Made by a program: the position numbers and the translations under genes. From the NCBI GenBank assembly GCA_029717555.1, contig JAMDHS010000037.1, positions 62,001-126,000 on the forward strand: a DNA stretch of 64,000 bases, given 5' to 3'. This DNA comes from Peribolospora baueri. Its lineage: Eukaryota > Basidiomycota > Peribolosporomycetes > Peribolosporales > Peribolosporaceae. Under the pieces are notes generated by a model. The model did not search any database, was not told the origin of the DNA, and saw only the letters and a program-made list of their open reading frames with translations. Shown piece by piece: positions 1 through 15,271 of the stretch (position 1 is its first letter; the number at the start of each line of letters is the position of its first letter).

Positions 1-3219
<3,219 letters not shown>

Positions 3220-3623
3220 CTCACCAGGTCTTCGATGGAAGACGGTGACAAAAGAGACAAGAGGATAAGCCCGAAGCTGTTCTCTGCGGACGTCTGTGAT
3301 CGGCGCCACGTGATGATCGTACGCGCGCCGCGCGGAGGCAGACGACGAGAACCAGCGAGTGATTGTCATATGTTCTTCTTCCCCCGCTGGGAGACTGTAA
3401 ACGTAAAAACAACACAAACGACCTTCTCGAGGACATAGTACACTTGACGAATACGAAGGAGGAGCTCTAGTGCGTACGAAAGGTCTGTCGACGCAGCAGG
3501 CGGCCCCGGAGAAGAGGAAAAGAAACACAAACGAGACCTGGACCGAGAGAGGCCCGCAGTCCAGTGCCAACGAAACCGAACGAGAAAAGTAACGAGCACC
3601 ATGCGCAGTCACCTGTGCGGCCT
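3220..3623. other. Intergenic: TBCD promoter side and 3' flank of the next gene
   Basis: About 400 bp. It should hold the TBCD promoter and the 3' end of the unknown gene that stops at 3624. I see no clear TATA box and no open frame with family similarity. Confidence 0.5.
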
Positions 3624-5648
3624 TCAATTCCACCTCGGCCGTGTCGGGGTGCCGTTACCCATACCGAACCCGCTCCGCCTAGGGCTCGTCGGCGGTGGAC
3701 CAGCCGTCGCCCTTCCCGACCGCGCGCCCGTGCTCGACGGGCTCCCGAGCCTCGAAGGAGTGCTCGCGCTCGAGCTCAAACCGGTCTCGAAGCCGACGGT
3801 GCGTTTGAGACCCTGGGTGCGAGCCGACGGGCTAGTTCCCTCAGCGCGGCAGGAATCAGAAGAGGCCAAGGCGCCGGCAGTGCGTGCCCCTAACGTCGCG
3901 CTCAACCGACGTTCGCTTTCCGTTTGCGCGCGCTTAGGCGAGGAAGAGAAATTAGGAGAACCAAAAGGCGCGGCAGAACCCGCTGTCCGAGCGGTACTCC
4001 CGCCGAATGAGGTGTCCAGGACCGAAGGTCTGGCGTAGGGCCTGGCTTTCGCGTTGGGCGCGCCGAATGTGAAAGGTGAGCTGGTAGCTGCACCGACGCC
4101 GCCGGCGCTCGAGCCGTACCCGAAATCAAAGCTCGTCTGAGCTGCGCTCGGCGCCCTGTCGTTCCACGAACCTGGGCCGATGCCCCTAGGCGAGGTGCTA
4201 AAGCTTCCACTTGAATTCCCGGCTGCGCCGCCCTCCGTCCAGTGCAACGGCCCCTTGGAAGAGCTGACGTTATCTCTTCGCGGGCCGAAGGCAAGGCTCC
4301 CCGGTGGACGTGCAAACTTTGTAGGTTCAGGCAAAACGGAAGACGCCGCTCTGGACCAGCCTTGTCCGTCGGGGTCATTTTGGGACGCCAACGGAGCGGG
4401 ACCTCCCTGTGGCGCGAAAGAACGGCCGGCAGAGGCTAGGGTGGGATGAGGCGGAGCCATAAAGGTAAAAGGGGTGACGTTGGGGTGCGAATTCGATTGA
4501 GTAAACGGCCCGCCGGTTCGCCCGCCCAGGTCCACCCAGTCACTACCGGTGGACTCGATTCCCTCCGCTTGACGCGAGTCGCTGACTTCAAGCGCCATAT
4601 CCTGGTCGTCGTCGTAATCCGATATATCCGCCTTGGCCTCCAGCGCTTTCTTCCCCTCGGCGATGAGACCGGCTAGCGTGTCTCCGAAGCGCTTGTACAT
4701 CTCATCGTCATCATCCCCGTCATCGTCCAGCCCGTTCGCTGCGGGGCCGGCACTCGCTCGACCCGCTTTCGAGCCTAGAGACCGAGAGGGATGCTCTGGC
4801 GATGAACGAGAGGGACGATGTGGATGCCGACCGACCCTATCAAAGGTCGGTCGTCGTCTTCGGCGAGAAACGTGGACGGTTCTGGCAGGCGTGTTCGTCC
4901 GGCGTGAAGGCCCCGCTAAAGGGTTGTGCTGTCGCGATCAATACGACGATCAGCATCTCGGCGCTTCGCAGACAGGTGCTGACGGAGAAACGAGCCCGCT
5001 CACATCCAATGAATCATAGGGCGGCGGCGGACCTGGGCCACCGAGCTCGTCCCCTTGCGCCTTCTCCGTCTCCTCCCTCTCCTTCGCCGCCGCCTTCTCC
5101 TCCACTCCTCCGATCTCATCCCCCACAGCCTTCTCTCCCCACGTCTTCCACACCGAGAACGCCGTCAGAGCCGCGGCGCTGGTGTATATCGCAGCATCGA
5201 GCGCCGTCTGAAGAATGGCTCCGCCAAGTCCTCGTCGGCGCTTCGTCGGCGGACCTTCTTCCGGGCCGTCGTCTATCGCATCGTCCGAGGACGGAGGCTG
5301 TTGTCGATAGGAGCCGACAACGCGTTGGGCCGACCATAAAGCTGCGCTCAAGTTGGGGCCAGTGCGGTTGCCGGTGCTGACGCTACTCTCGCCACTAGTA
5401 TCTGCGTCGCTCGACGCCCACGCTCCCGGCAGGTACTCCGAGCCCTGGGCGCTGTTCATGCTCACGCCGATCGTGGGTTGGGAATGAGTGGTCGCCGTAG
5501 ACGAGGTGGCCCAAATGCCTCGCTTCTGAGCAGTGGACACCGATTCGCCTTGGTGAGCAGGCGACGGAGGCGGCCGAGAGGCAGGGTGAAGAGGCCCGGA
5601 GACAGGGAAGCGCCGTCGACCCGAGGCCGTGCGCGAGTTGCTCGCCAT
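3624..5648 (-). CDS. Unknown disordered protein with one hydrophobic segment and scattered FG motifs
   Basis: The ATG is at 5646-5648 (MASNSRTASGRRRF). One 75-bp intron (4929-5003; GTGAGC donor, CAG acceptor) joins two open exons, giving about 650 residues. The first part is Ser/Pro/Thr-rich, then has a basic patch (PTKRRRGLGG). A hydrophobic helix-like stretch of about 20 residues follows (ILQTALDAAIYTSAAALTAF). Next come an acidic Glu/Lys run and a PPPPYDSL motif. The second exon has an Asp-rich stretch, a short helix (MYKRFGDTLAGLIAEGKKAL) and then a long Ser/Gly/Pro-rich tail with isolated FG pairs (SFDFGYG, FTFGAP, LAFGPR, SFGGST). I recognise no catalytic domain. FG pairs next to a membrane-type helix suggest a nuclear-envelope or nuclear-pore-associated role, but that is only inference; another membrane-tethered scaffold is equally possible. 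The gene looks intact, and its codon use matches its neighbours. Confidence 0.75.
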
Positions 5649-7212
5649 GCTAAGTCGTGAGTACCGAGAACCGAGACGCGGCTGACGCTGTGAGGCTAAG
5701 AAGAACAAGAGGGGCGGTAGACGAACTGGCTACCGTTGTCGCCGTGGTGAGTGGTGGTGGAGTTTGTTTATCCGGCTGGCCGTGCTCCCTGTCGATCAAA
5801 ACCGACATTGTGGTGAGCACATATACGGCTGCGGCACGCCCCAACGGCGCTCGCGCGACAGTCGTCCGCATCGCACTCCTCCCCCTGAGACGAGCGAGCG
5901 TATGCCTAATCTCCTTACGTCAGGGCTCCATTCCATACCTCGTTTCGTCTTGCGTCCTACCGACTTGGACGTCGTCAAGCCCTTTCCCCAGCTCCGATGC
6001 GGCTCCCCGCAAGCGGGTCGGAGAGGTCACGTGATGCCAAAGGCATTTTAACGCGGCCATTCCGGTAGACGTTACAACCTCGCCACGTGATGTAAGGACA
6101 AGTCAAGGGACAGGTACGGCGCGACTTCCGAGTTCATCGCGGGATACCTATACCGTCGCTCTCAAGAGGCTTCGTATTCGGCCCTGGGAGCGTACAGACG
6201 TTATGATCGCTTGGAGAACGGCGGAGCGGTTGCTGGCTGAGACTCTCACATACACCCTCGCCATCTTTGCCGTGCGACGAGATGAACGAGCCCCAGCTCG
6301 CCGAGTCTCATCTGCCCCATGTCGTCTATTCTCCTCACCATCTCCGTCTCTCCACCTCGATTGCTATCATTTGGGTCCAATGGCTTGTTGAAGTTGCCTC
6401 TCTTCGCCATAAGCAAATCCTCGAACCGCGTCGAGTCTATGGCAAAGTCGGCCACAAGTGAGCTCGCAGGGACACGCTGACGGACGCAGTGGGCCGGGAC
6501 GAGGCTAGTGCGCGATACAGCAATAAAGAGCTGAAGCGTCGTCGTCCAGCTTTGTTTTGGACGGATGGGAAACGGTCGTGTGGCTCGCTTATTCGCTTCG
6601 TTGCCCTTGTTCCTCGCCGGCTTGCCCCTGATGTGCATGCCCGGCGAGGACCATGCGGCTGACCGTCGTGGCGCTGCATCGTGGCGCTTCGAGCTGTGCC
6701 CTTCGCGAATTGCGTTCTTCGCATGGCCAGACCGACATGCTCATTTGAGGTCTTGTTATTTGGGGCTGCGCGCCCAGGCGATTGCGGATCAGTCGTTCAA
6801 AGCTTGCGAGAGGGCCTTCCAGCCCGTCCGATATGGGTTGGGCCTGTGATATATGTCCCCCAGGAAAAACGATGTGGAGGAGGATGGACGATGATAGATA
6901 CCTAAACTTTCCGTCTAGTGCTGTAGCGGATGCTGGAAGCTTTGGAAAGCCTGAACGTAGGGCGAGTAAGATCTCTCGTGTCACCGGAAACCAGCGATCA
7001 AGGGTGATAAATGCATGCTTCCAGCCCAAGTGAAAAGGAGTAGGTTAACGCGATGTCGGCGAGCCCGAGTCGCTCCAAAAGATGCAGACAACGTCCACGA
7101 GCTATGACGCTCGTTTTGGATTTCACTCGGGCACAGCATCGACATTCCGGCTACGTCTCTGCCGTTCTTCCTCGCCTTCTCCACTTCATCATCGCACGAG
7201 TCGGCTGCCTGC
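5649..7212. other. Intergenic region of about 1.56 kb
   Basis: It lies upstream of the unknown gene (start 5648) and downstream of the PA2G4-like gene (stop 7213). It is less GC-rich and less repetitive than other spacers here. Many short open frames exist on both strands but none shows family similarity. The best candidate, a possible exon at 6246-6476 on the minus strand, is listed separately. Confidence 0.5.
6246..6476 (-). CDS. Possible terminal exon of an unrecognised small gene
   Basis: From a candidate acceptor (GTCAG just above 6476) the minus strand reads 76 residues to a stop at 6246. The composition is protein-like rather than low complexity: VADFAIDSTRFEDLLMAKRG, FNKPLDPNDSNRGGETEMV, RRIDDMGQMRLGELGLVH. 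It contains balanced charged and aliphatic residues and two predicted helices. I found no convincing upstream exon with a start codon: the long frame reaching 6638 is a poor match to coding composition before the acceptor. It could be the end of a small mitochondrial or assembly-factor-like protein, or chance. Confidence 0.25.
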   Translation of the reverse strand, partial: RVPASSLVADFAIDSTRFEDLLMAKRGNFNKPLDPNDSNRGGETEMVRRIDDMGQMRLGELGLVHLVARQRWRGCM

Positions 7213-9227
7213 TCACTTGGCCTCGGCACCCTCGGCCTTCTCGCCTTCCTTGGCCTTCTTGTTCTTCTTCTTCGTCACCCTCACCGGTGCCGAAAGGAGC
7301 GCCTTCAGCTCCTCGTCCTCCACCTTCTTCTCGCTCTGCACCGCCTCTGCATTGTACCACGAAGGAGAGGCCGTCAGTCGGATCGGGCCGTTCTTCGTGA
7401 TCGCCACGGTGAAGAAGAACTGCGCGGTCAACGCATCGGCGCGATCGTACCTGGAAACGAAAAGAGGCCATGGAGGGTGTCAGCGGAAAAACGACGTACA
7501 AGAAAGGAAAGATCAAAGCCACTCACAAAACGTCAAAGGGCGTCAACAAGCCGTGGCTGACGCACTCCTGCACGCCCATCTTGGCGCGCTTCTCGTCCTC
7601 GAGTACGCGAAGCGTGAAGGGGAACGGACCGGCCTTCTTCTGAATCTCAGAGAAGACGGCGCGCGAAGTCTTCATCTTAAGCAGGTAGGTCGAGTTGGTC
7701 TTTTTGTAAATCGTCGTCCGCGCCTCGTCTTGCTTCGGCTTTGAACGGAGGGGAATAACGAGAGGCAAGCTGTTCATGGCTGCGATGACAGGAGCTGTCA
7801 GGCGTCCCACAATGACTCACCTTGTTGTCTGAAGAGGTGGTGACGTGAATGTCAATGCCGTACACCTCTCCTTCCTCGAATTTGATCTTGTCGACCTTGT
7901 TGGACTCGTTCTAAGAGCGAGAGACGGTCGGACGTCAGTCTCCTGAATTCGATCAAGCCGTCTCTTTCGGAAAAACCATGGGCCACATACGGGATGCAAA
8001 ACGATCGTCTTCTTGCCGTCCATGACATTCTGCTCGTGCTGAGCGGAGAGCATGCCTGCGGGCGCACAAATGAACGCCACATATTCGCTATGATCAGCTA
8101 AAATGCGAGCCCAGCGCTTCAAAATGCATCGGTGGGGCTTGAAACTTACCCTCGACGCCTTGGCAGCCAAATTGCGCCGCGACCTGGTCGACGACCTTGG
8201 TCACATCATAGTTCTCGTTGCCGACGTGGAGCTTCCTCAGCGCCGCCTCGGCAGCGTTGTAAGCGGCGGCGACAACGTCGGCAGCGCGAGAAGCCTTGAC
8301 AGGGTTGGCGGCGTCATGGCCCACGACGACGGTCTCGGCGACTGTGGAAGCGAAACCATCGATGTGGGCGCCCAGCTGGATCGAGACGACGTCGGAGGCT
8401 GCCAAGTTGGGCAGGTTGGGCTGAGAGGGGAGAGGGGAGTAGTGGCAGATGATACTGAGAGAGGACGGGAAGAGAGATGAGAACGGTCAACGGACGCAGG
8501 TGAGCTGAAAACTTCAGCTCACTTGTTGACGTTGACGCAAGTAGGGAAGGCGAGACCTGCCAATGGACGAGGGGTCATGTGCGCTATTTTTTAATCCAGC
8601 TCTGCCGCTGCTCGTCCCTCCAACTGTGACGCACCCTTGGAAATCTTCTTGTTGTTGTACACCTTGCCCGTCTCCTCCTCGATGAGCCGGTCGCCGAGCT
8701 TGCAAAGCTCGAGAACGGACGCGCCGTCCTTCGCCGCTTCAATCACCTTCTTGAGTGCCTTGGAGGCGATCTCGCCAGCGGTTTTGTACTGTGGAAACGT
8801 GGAACGCAAAAAAGGCAAGGATCAGCACCAAGCGAATGAAGAGGCCAGTATGGTGTCCCACAAGGACAGCTCGCGGCAGGACGCAAGAGTCAAGAGAAGG
8901 ACCTATACGGGCGTACCTTGGTCAGGTCTGTCCATCACAATTCATGCACCAAGTAAAGGGGAGGGGAGAGAGAAAGACAGTGACAGGTAAAGCACAGCAA
9001 AACGACCGAAAGCAAAGGGACGTCAGCGACCAGAAGGCGCGCGAGCAAAACGTCGGGAACAAGTCCTGAACGGACGCCGGATCGGCTCCTCCATCTGAGC
9101 TTTAGCCAGCTATCGCCCACGCGATACTAGCCCGCGATCTCGCTCTACCCGGGGACTTACCAGCCTCGCTCAGCTTCGGCTGCTCAGCCGCGCCGGCATC
9201 CGTAACATTTTTCTCAGCGTCCGTCAT
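7213..9227 (-). CDS. PA2G4: Proliferation-associated 2G4 / EBP1-type protein (methionine-aminopeptidase fold)
   Basis: The ATG is at 9225-9227 (MTDAEKNV). Assembled exons give the EBP1 series: LTKYKTAGEIASKAL, ASVLELCKLGDRLIEE, LAFPTCVNVNN, ICHYSPLPSQPNL, SDVVSIQLGAHIDGF, AQHEQNVMDGKKTI, FEEGEVYGIDIHVTT, YKKTNSTYLLKMKTSRAVF, ECVSHGLLTPFDVL, and a Lys-rich tail (VTKKKNKKAKEG). The fold is that of a type II methionine aminopeptidase (pita-bread). Family members, including the fission-yeast 42-kDa protein, lack the full metal-binding set, and SIQLGAH stands where active enzymes have an Asp. They bind rRNA and ribosomes at the tunnel exit and act in ribosome biogenesis and translation. The gene has at least eight introns. 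One exon is only 11 nt (8917-8927, encoding the end of D-L-T-K); skipping it shifts the frame. The assignment is secure. Confidence 0.93.
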
Positions 9228-9868
9228 GTCCTCCCGAGCGGTTCAGTGACAAAAAGAAGGAGAAAAGATCGGCGGTAGGTCGGGAGATCAGGAGGTTAGA
9301 ACGACCGAGACGGGCGAAGACGACGGAGAGTCGTGTCAGGTCAGTGCGGGAGGGCGGAAGGAGTGAGATGCGGTCCAGCCTGGTTCTTTCATGTCGCACG
9401 AGAAGAGGCGCGCAGAGGCGATCGAGAATAAGGCGAGCGGAGATATGCGCTGCAAAGCGGCTGAACTCGGTCGGTATTAACAGACTACTGCGACTACCTC
9501 CAAGCCCGGTGGGCTGGCTCTTGGCTCGGTCGCCATGTGGACATCAACATGATGAGAGGACGAGAGGGTGAGGGGAGGGGAATGAAGGCCAAGACGACTA
9601 CAATTACATTGAACGCGAACCTAGTTCCGGGAAATAAATCGATCTGAGCATCCCTGACGATGGGGAGCCGAAACTGTACAAGTACCGTACCGCGTGCACC
9701 GTTAGCGAAAACACATCAACGGAATGAGAAAGAGGTCGTAGTCTGCGTGAATGTACCGAATAGAGAACGGAGGAGAAAATGCCAGGTCGTGTATCGTGCG
9801 GGGCTCGGAATCTATTGACAAGGAAGGTAGTGCGGAGACGATGCGGTTGTGCAAGCAATGATGAAGGG
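9228..9868. other. Intergenic: promoter side of PA2G4-like gene and 3' flank of PMC1-like gene
   Basis: About 640 bp between the PA2G4-like start at 9227 and the Ca2+-ATPase stop at 9869. I see no clear TATA box, RNA gene or conserved frame. Confidence 0.5.
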
Positions 9869-12800
9869 TCAAGCGCTGGGGGAAGATGGCTTGGGAGCCG
9901 GGACGACGTAGTCGGCGCCCCGGCCCCTCTCGCTCGCTCCTCCACCCCCACCGCCTAACCCTTCACCGTGGGCGGCGCTCCGGTAGCGCGAAAGCAACGG
10001 GTCGTCCTTGTCGGTCTCGGGATGGAACTGGAGCTTGCCTCCTTCCCACAGCGCCGCGCTGCTCACGCTGGGGTCTCCCGCCGCGGGGTCGTGGAGCGCG
10101 CTTTCTCGCGGCTGTTGGGGTTGCCATCCAGCGCCGATGGAACTGACGACGAGCGACGGCACCATGGCCATAAGGCTTCTCGGCTCGACGCCCGCTTTGC
10201 GAAGCTGGGCGATTCGGCTGCGGCGGACGATGGAACTGGCGCGCATGCGGCCGCCGCGGATGCGCGAGAAGGCGGCGAGGTTGTCACGCACCTGCTCGAT
10301 CGCATCATTGTACTTGTTCGGCTCTTCCTCTCGTTCAGGCACGACGGTCGGCAGTGCGTCCGGGTCAGGGAAGAGGTGGAGGCGGATCAAGAGACGCTCG
10401 ATGGGCTCGGTGGGGATCGTGCGGATGAGGACTCCGGTGGGGAGCGACATGAGGCCGATGATGATGCTGATCCCCCAGCCGCGGCCGTGCAAGCGACGCA
10501 CCTGGAAAGCGGCGCCACCCACCTCGATGATGAGGATCTGGACCGCGACCACTGAGGCGAGTGAAAGGGGGCAGGCAGACATGTCAGCGCTACGTCACGG
10601 CCCGCAATGTCGATCACGCCGAAACATGGGACTCACTGATGATGAAGATGAGTATGTACCACGGGTTCTTCGAGATGCCTTCGAAGATGTTGTACTTGCG
10701 GTCGAGCCGGCGGCAGTTGATCTGGTTGAAGATTTGGCACCACACGAACGTATTGAAGACGATGGTGCTGATAGCGCAAAGCCAGGAGACGAGTTCAGCC
10801 TCTCCTCCGTGTCGGTCGCACTCAGCGATGGGTCAAGGAAAATCATGAACGGCTCTCCTCCGCCCATGCATTCTGTAAGACTCACTTCAGTTCGCTCGTA
10901 TCGGCGATCTGGTCCGCTTGTTCGACGGAGTGCATGTTGAGGATGTCCTTTCCGGCGAAATGCAAGACAAAGGTGACAACGGTCTGGAAAATGGACTGGC
11001 CGACGATCATCTTCCACATATCCACCGAGATCAGAGGCGCCGAGCGCTTGTCCGGTTTGCGGTCCAGCGACGCCGGCGAAGCCGGGTCGGTGGCGAGCGC
11101 CAAGGCGGCGAGGGTACTGGAAGCACACGCGAAGAGGAACTTGCGCTGTCAGCGCGCGCCAAAGAAGGAACGCACGGGTGACAACGGAAACTCACTCCAT
11201 GATCAGGTTAAGCCAGAGCAGTTGGACGGCGGAGAGGACGGACTCTTCAGAGTTGCTAGCGACGGCGCTCACAAAGGTGACGATGACGGCGACAATGTTG
11301 ACGGAGATCTGGAACTGAAGGAACTTTTTCACCGAGTCGTTCACGCACCGTCCCCACATGATCGCCGAGACGATGCTGGAGAAATTGTCGTCCATGAGGA
11401 TGATGTCCGATGCTTCCTTGGCCACCTCCGTTCCCGCAATGCCCATGGAGAAGCCGACGTTGGCCGTCTTGAGCGCAGGGCCGTCATTGGTGCCGTCTCC
11501 GGTCACTCCGACCACCTCCCCCATCTCCTGCAGCTTGCTCACGAGAATCTTCTTGTCTTCCGGCGAGCTGCGGGCTAGCACCTGCAAGCGCGGCACGACC
11601 TCCATCATGTCGCGGTCGCTGAGCTGCCGAAAGACGGGACCTTCGAGGATGATGCCGCCAGAGGAGTAGATGCCGCACTGCGTGGCGATGCTTCGCGCCG
11701 TCAAGACGTTGTCGCCGGTGCACATCTTGACTTGCACGCCAGCTCGGCGACAGGCGTCGACGGCATCGCGAACGCCGTCGCGGAGCGGGTCTTCGATGGC
11801 CATCACGGCGATCATCGTCAAGTCCTTGGCCAAAAATTCGTACGGCACTTCGTTCGGATCCGCGTCGCCGTCGGCCGCCACGGCGCCCTTGCGCCCCGAC
11901 AGGTTGGCGACCTTGCGTTGCGCTTCGGCCGCGCCCGGAGGCGGCCACGAAGGCAAGTCTCGATAGCAGATGGCGATCGTGCGGAGGGACTGGTTGGCGT
12001 AAAAGATGATCGTGCGCGAGATGTTGCCGCGAGTCTCGTCAGTGAATGCCGTAGTCTCGAGAGGGACGTCGTCGTCGTGCGAATTGTTGCCGTCGGTGGG
12101 TTTGGGAGCGGTGACATGGTACATGCACAGCTTGCTCAGCACCTCGCTGGCGCCCTTGAGGTAGAACCGGTATCCGCCCGCAGGCAGCTTGACGACGACG
12201 CCCATGGCCTTGCGCTCCGAGCTGAACGGAATCATCTGAACCACCTCGGCCTGTTCTCGTGCAACGCGATAATCCCCCCAGCCGAGGTCCTTGGCCAACT
12301 TGAGCAGAGCTGTCTCAGTTTTGTTCCCGACAAAGACGACCTTGGTCGAACCATCCGAGTTCTCGACCTCGTCTTCAAAGGCCGTCGAGTTGATGGCAAT
12401 CGAGTCGTTGAGGAGCGTACGGAGTTCGCCCCTGACCGCTTTACCGAGGTCGCACTGGTCCATGGAGATGTCCTTGCGACCGCGCCGAGGAGCCGGCGAC
12501 GCCGCCTGGTCCTTACCCACGTCATCGTTGGCGTTCGAGCGCGTCTTGTTCTCCTCGAGCCGGTACGCAAACTTGAGATGGACGCCGATCGATCCGGCTA
12601 CGACGCTCATCTCGTTCTGTGTCAACGTGCCCGTCCTGGATGCGAAGATGCAGGGAGGGAGGGGGGTCAATGTCGAGCGAAAACGCAGTCCGGCGACACC
12701 TGCTAGGATTACCCACTTGTCCGTACAAACGACCGTAGCATTGGCCATGGTCTCACAGCTGCCGAGCACACGGACGAGCAAGTTTTGGCTCGTCATGCGC

Positions 12801-13222
12801 TTGGTGGCAAACGCCAGGGCGAGGGTGACGGCCAACGGAAGGCCTTCGGGGACGGCAACGACGACGACGGTGACGGCGATGATGAGGATCTGGATGAAGG
12901 ACTGAGCCTTTTCCTGGCTCGTCCTGAAAGATGCGGAGGGCGAAACGCGGCAAAAAAAGGCGAACGTGAGCGAAAGCTACAGAAGGGAATCGCAAGGCCG
13001 AAGACGACGCTCACCGATGTGGGTCAGTGCCAAGCTGGACGAAGAAGCGAATCATCAGAGCGGTGAAGAGGAGGATGCCCGCGAGGGAGCCCAGTTTGGC
13101 GATCAGTTCGGCGAGGTGGTTCAATTTTGTTTGTAGAGGCGTGTTGTCGGTATCGGTGCGGAGGGCTGTAGGACGAGGACGACGACGTGAGGACTCGGAT
13201 GGAAAAAAAAAAAGAAAAAGAA

Positions 13223-13257
<35 letters not shown>

Positions 13258-15271
13258 TGATGAGAGAAGACGAGGTACGAGCTCGACGACTCACAAAGCA
13301 TGAGCTTTCCGTTAAAGCTGCAAGGGCCGATGGCGGTGACCACGTACTCTCCGACGCCTTCGAGCACCTTACTGCCAGAGATGAGAAAGCAGTCCTTGTG
13401 AAGATGCTTGCCGCCGTCGGCGATGGCCTTGTCCGTGGTCTTGAGACAGTCTTCGTACGTGATCTTGCGGATCGCATCGCTCTCGCCTGTCGCGCCAGAC
13501 TCGTCGCACTTGACGTTATGGCCGCGGAGGAAGACGCCGTCGACGGGCACGATCTCGCCCGGCTCGAGCTGCAAAACGTCGCCGACGAGCACGTCGTGCA
13601 CGCTGATGAGCGCGAGCCGACCGCCGCGCACGCATTTCACGTCCCGCTCCTCCTTCTTGGCGTTGAGGTTCCGGAACTGACGCTCCTTCTGGTAGTCGTT
13701 CAATGAGCCGACGAGGACGACGATGACGATGGCCACGATGATCGCCACGCCTTCCACCCAGTCTACCTTTGGCTCAGTGACGTAGCCAGTCGGCGAGTCG
13801 GGGTCCCTATATTGCTTCGGCGGCGCACCGAGGTCTTGGTAGAGGCCGAGGGCGAGCGATACGACGGCGGCGATGGAGAGCAGAACCTACGACGGGGAAG
13901 ACGAGAGGACGACAGAACACGGGAAACATGATCGGACGCGAGCAACCATGCCGGGAGCGAGCCAGGAGCGAACCGGGGAGGAACGACGGCACTCACCAAC
14001 ACCTTATCCTGCAACGCGAGCCACATAAGCTGCAACAGGGTCTTGCTCTTCCTCTCAGGGAGCATATTCTTGCCGAACACCCTCGTCCTGTCTTCTCGCG
14101 AAGGGCCAGATGCGCCACTACCGCCGCCAGCGTCGCCGGCCGTCGCCGTCGCCGTCGCAGCTTCGAGGTCTGGCCCGTCGTGGTGGTCTGAATGTCTGAC
14201 GTGTCCGTCGTCGTGCACGCCGCCCTTGACAAATTCGTTAAGGCCCCTCTTCCCATCGGTGTGCAGGCCCTTCAAAAGGCCCTCGACGCCACCCAAGTCT
14301 CTGAGCGCGTGCACGTCCTTGGGATCAACGAGCCAGCCGAGCTGTCGAGCGGTAAAGTCGAACGGGCCGGGATCGGTGGGCAGCGAGGCGAGCGGGTCCG
14401 GGTGCGCGTCGTCGTCGTCTTGTACTTGACCTCTGGACCAAAACTTCCACCACTTTCTCTTGCGCCCTCCTCGCGCCTTCTCCTCCTCTTTCCCCACCCG
14501 TCCCTCTGCGCCTTGCGGTCCGATGAACTTGTCTGTCGAAACGGCGGTGACACGGGTTTGCCTGGACGCGGCGTGCTCTTCTGCCGATGGGCGACCGTCC
14601 TCGTCGGTGACGTCGGCCGAGCTGACGAGGGTCTTGGTTGTCGCCTCCGTCGCCACGCTCTGATTGCGGCCGTGAACGTAGCGGCCGTCGAGGATGTGCG
14701 TCGACGGCTGGCGCGGCGTCCTGTTATCATTTTCGCGGAGCTTGAGGGCGGTGGAGAATGGATGGGGGGCGGACGAGTCGGAGACGGCGCTGAGGGTGGG
14801 ACTGGGGGGCATGTGAGAGGAAACAGAAAGGGCGGGAGAGCCGGGGAGGGAGGTGTGGACGGTGGAAGGCGAGCCGGCCAAGGTGAGAGAGGGTGTCGGG
14901 GAGTAGGGACTGAGGCTGCCGCCGGCGGTGAGGGGCGAAGGAGGGACCTGCAAGAGCGTCGGGCTACCGGTGCCGAGCAGACTGGCGTGTTCATGGGCGC
15001 CAGAGCCAGAGCCAGAGCCAGGGCTGATAAGGGCGTTGTGCGAGTCGGACGTGCTGGCACCGCTCCAGCTGGCGCCGCCGAAGCTGCCGGACCGACGGTG
15101 GCTTATGGACGAAGGGGAGAGCGACGGGCCATCTTCGGTCAAAGCCGGCGGCGTGGCGGACGGCTGCGGGGTGGAAGTGGTGATGATGGTGGGCAGAAGG
15201 GGTCGGTGGGAGGCAGCACTCTCGCCGGGCTTGGCGCCGGCTTGGTCTTGGTCGGGACTGGGAGAGGTCAT
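9869..15271 (-). CDS. PMC1: P2B-type calcium-transporting ATPase (PMCA/Pmc1 family)
   Basis: The ATG at 15269-15271 (MTSPSPDQ) starts a long Ser/Pro-rich disordered N-terminus of about 300 residues. The Ca2+-ATPase core follows: GWLVDPKDVHALRDLGGVEG (cation-ATPase N-terminal helix), actuator TGES (GATGESDAI), VVVAVPEGLPLAVTLALA in M4, phosphorylation motif DKTGTLTQNEMSVV, nucleotide-domain KGASE, MCTGDN, the hinge VTGDGTNDGPALK, and QLLWLNLIME. Together these are diagnostic of PMCA/Pmc1 pumps, which expel Ca2+ from the cytosol to the vacuole or outside. At least seven introns are present. The one at 12636-12716 splits the Lys codon of the DKTGT motif; another holds a purine/GAC microsatellite (13199-13262). 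The C-terminal tail after M10 is basic (RGGRMRASSIVRRSRIA), as expected for a calmodulin-type autoinhibitory segment, though that role is inferred. The gene looks whole. Confidence 0.95.
13199..13262. repeat. Microsatellite inside a PMC1-like intron
   Basis: An A-rich run is followed by (GGCGAC)n, (GAC)n and (GAT)n on the plus strand. It lies within an intron of the Ca2+-ATPase gene, so length change would not alter the protein. Confidence 0.8.
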
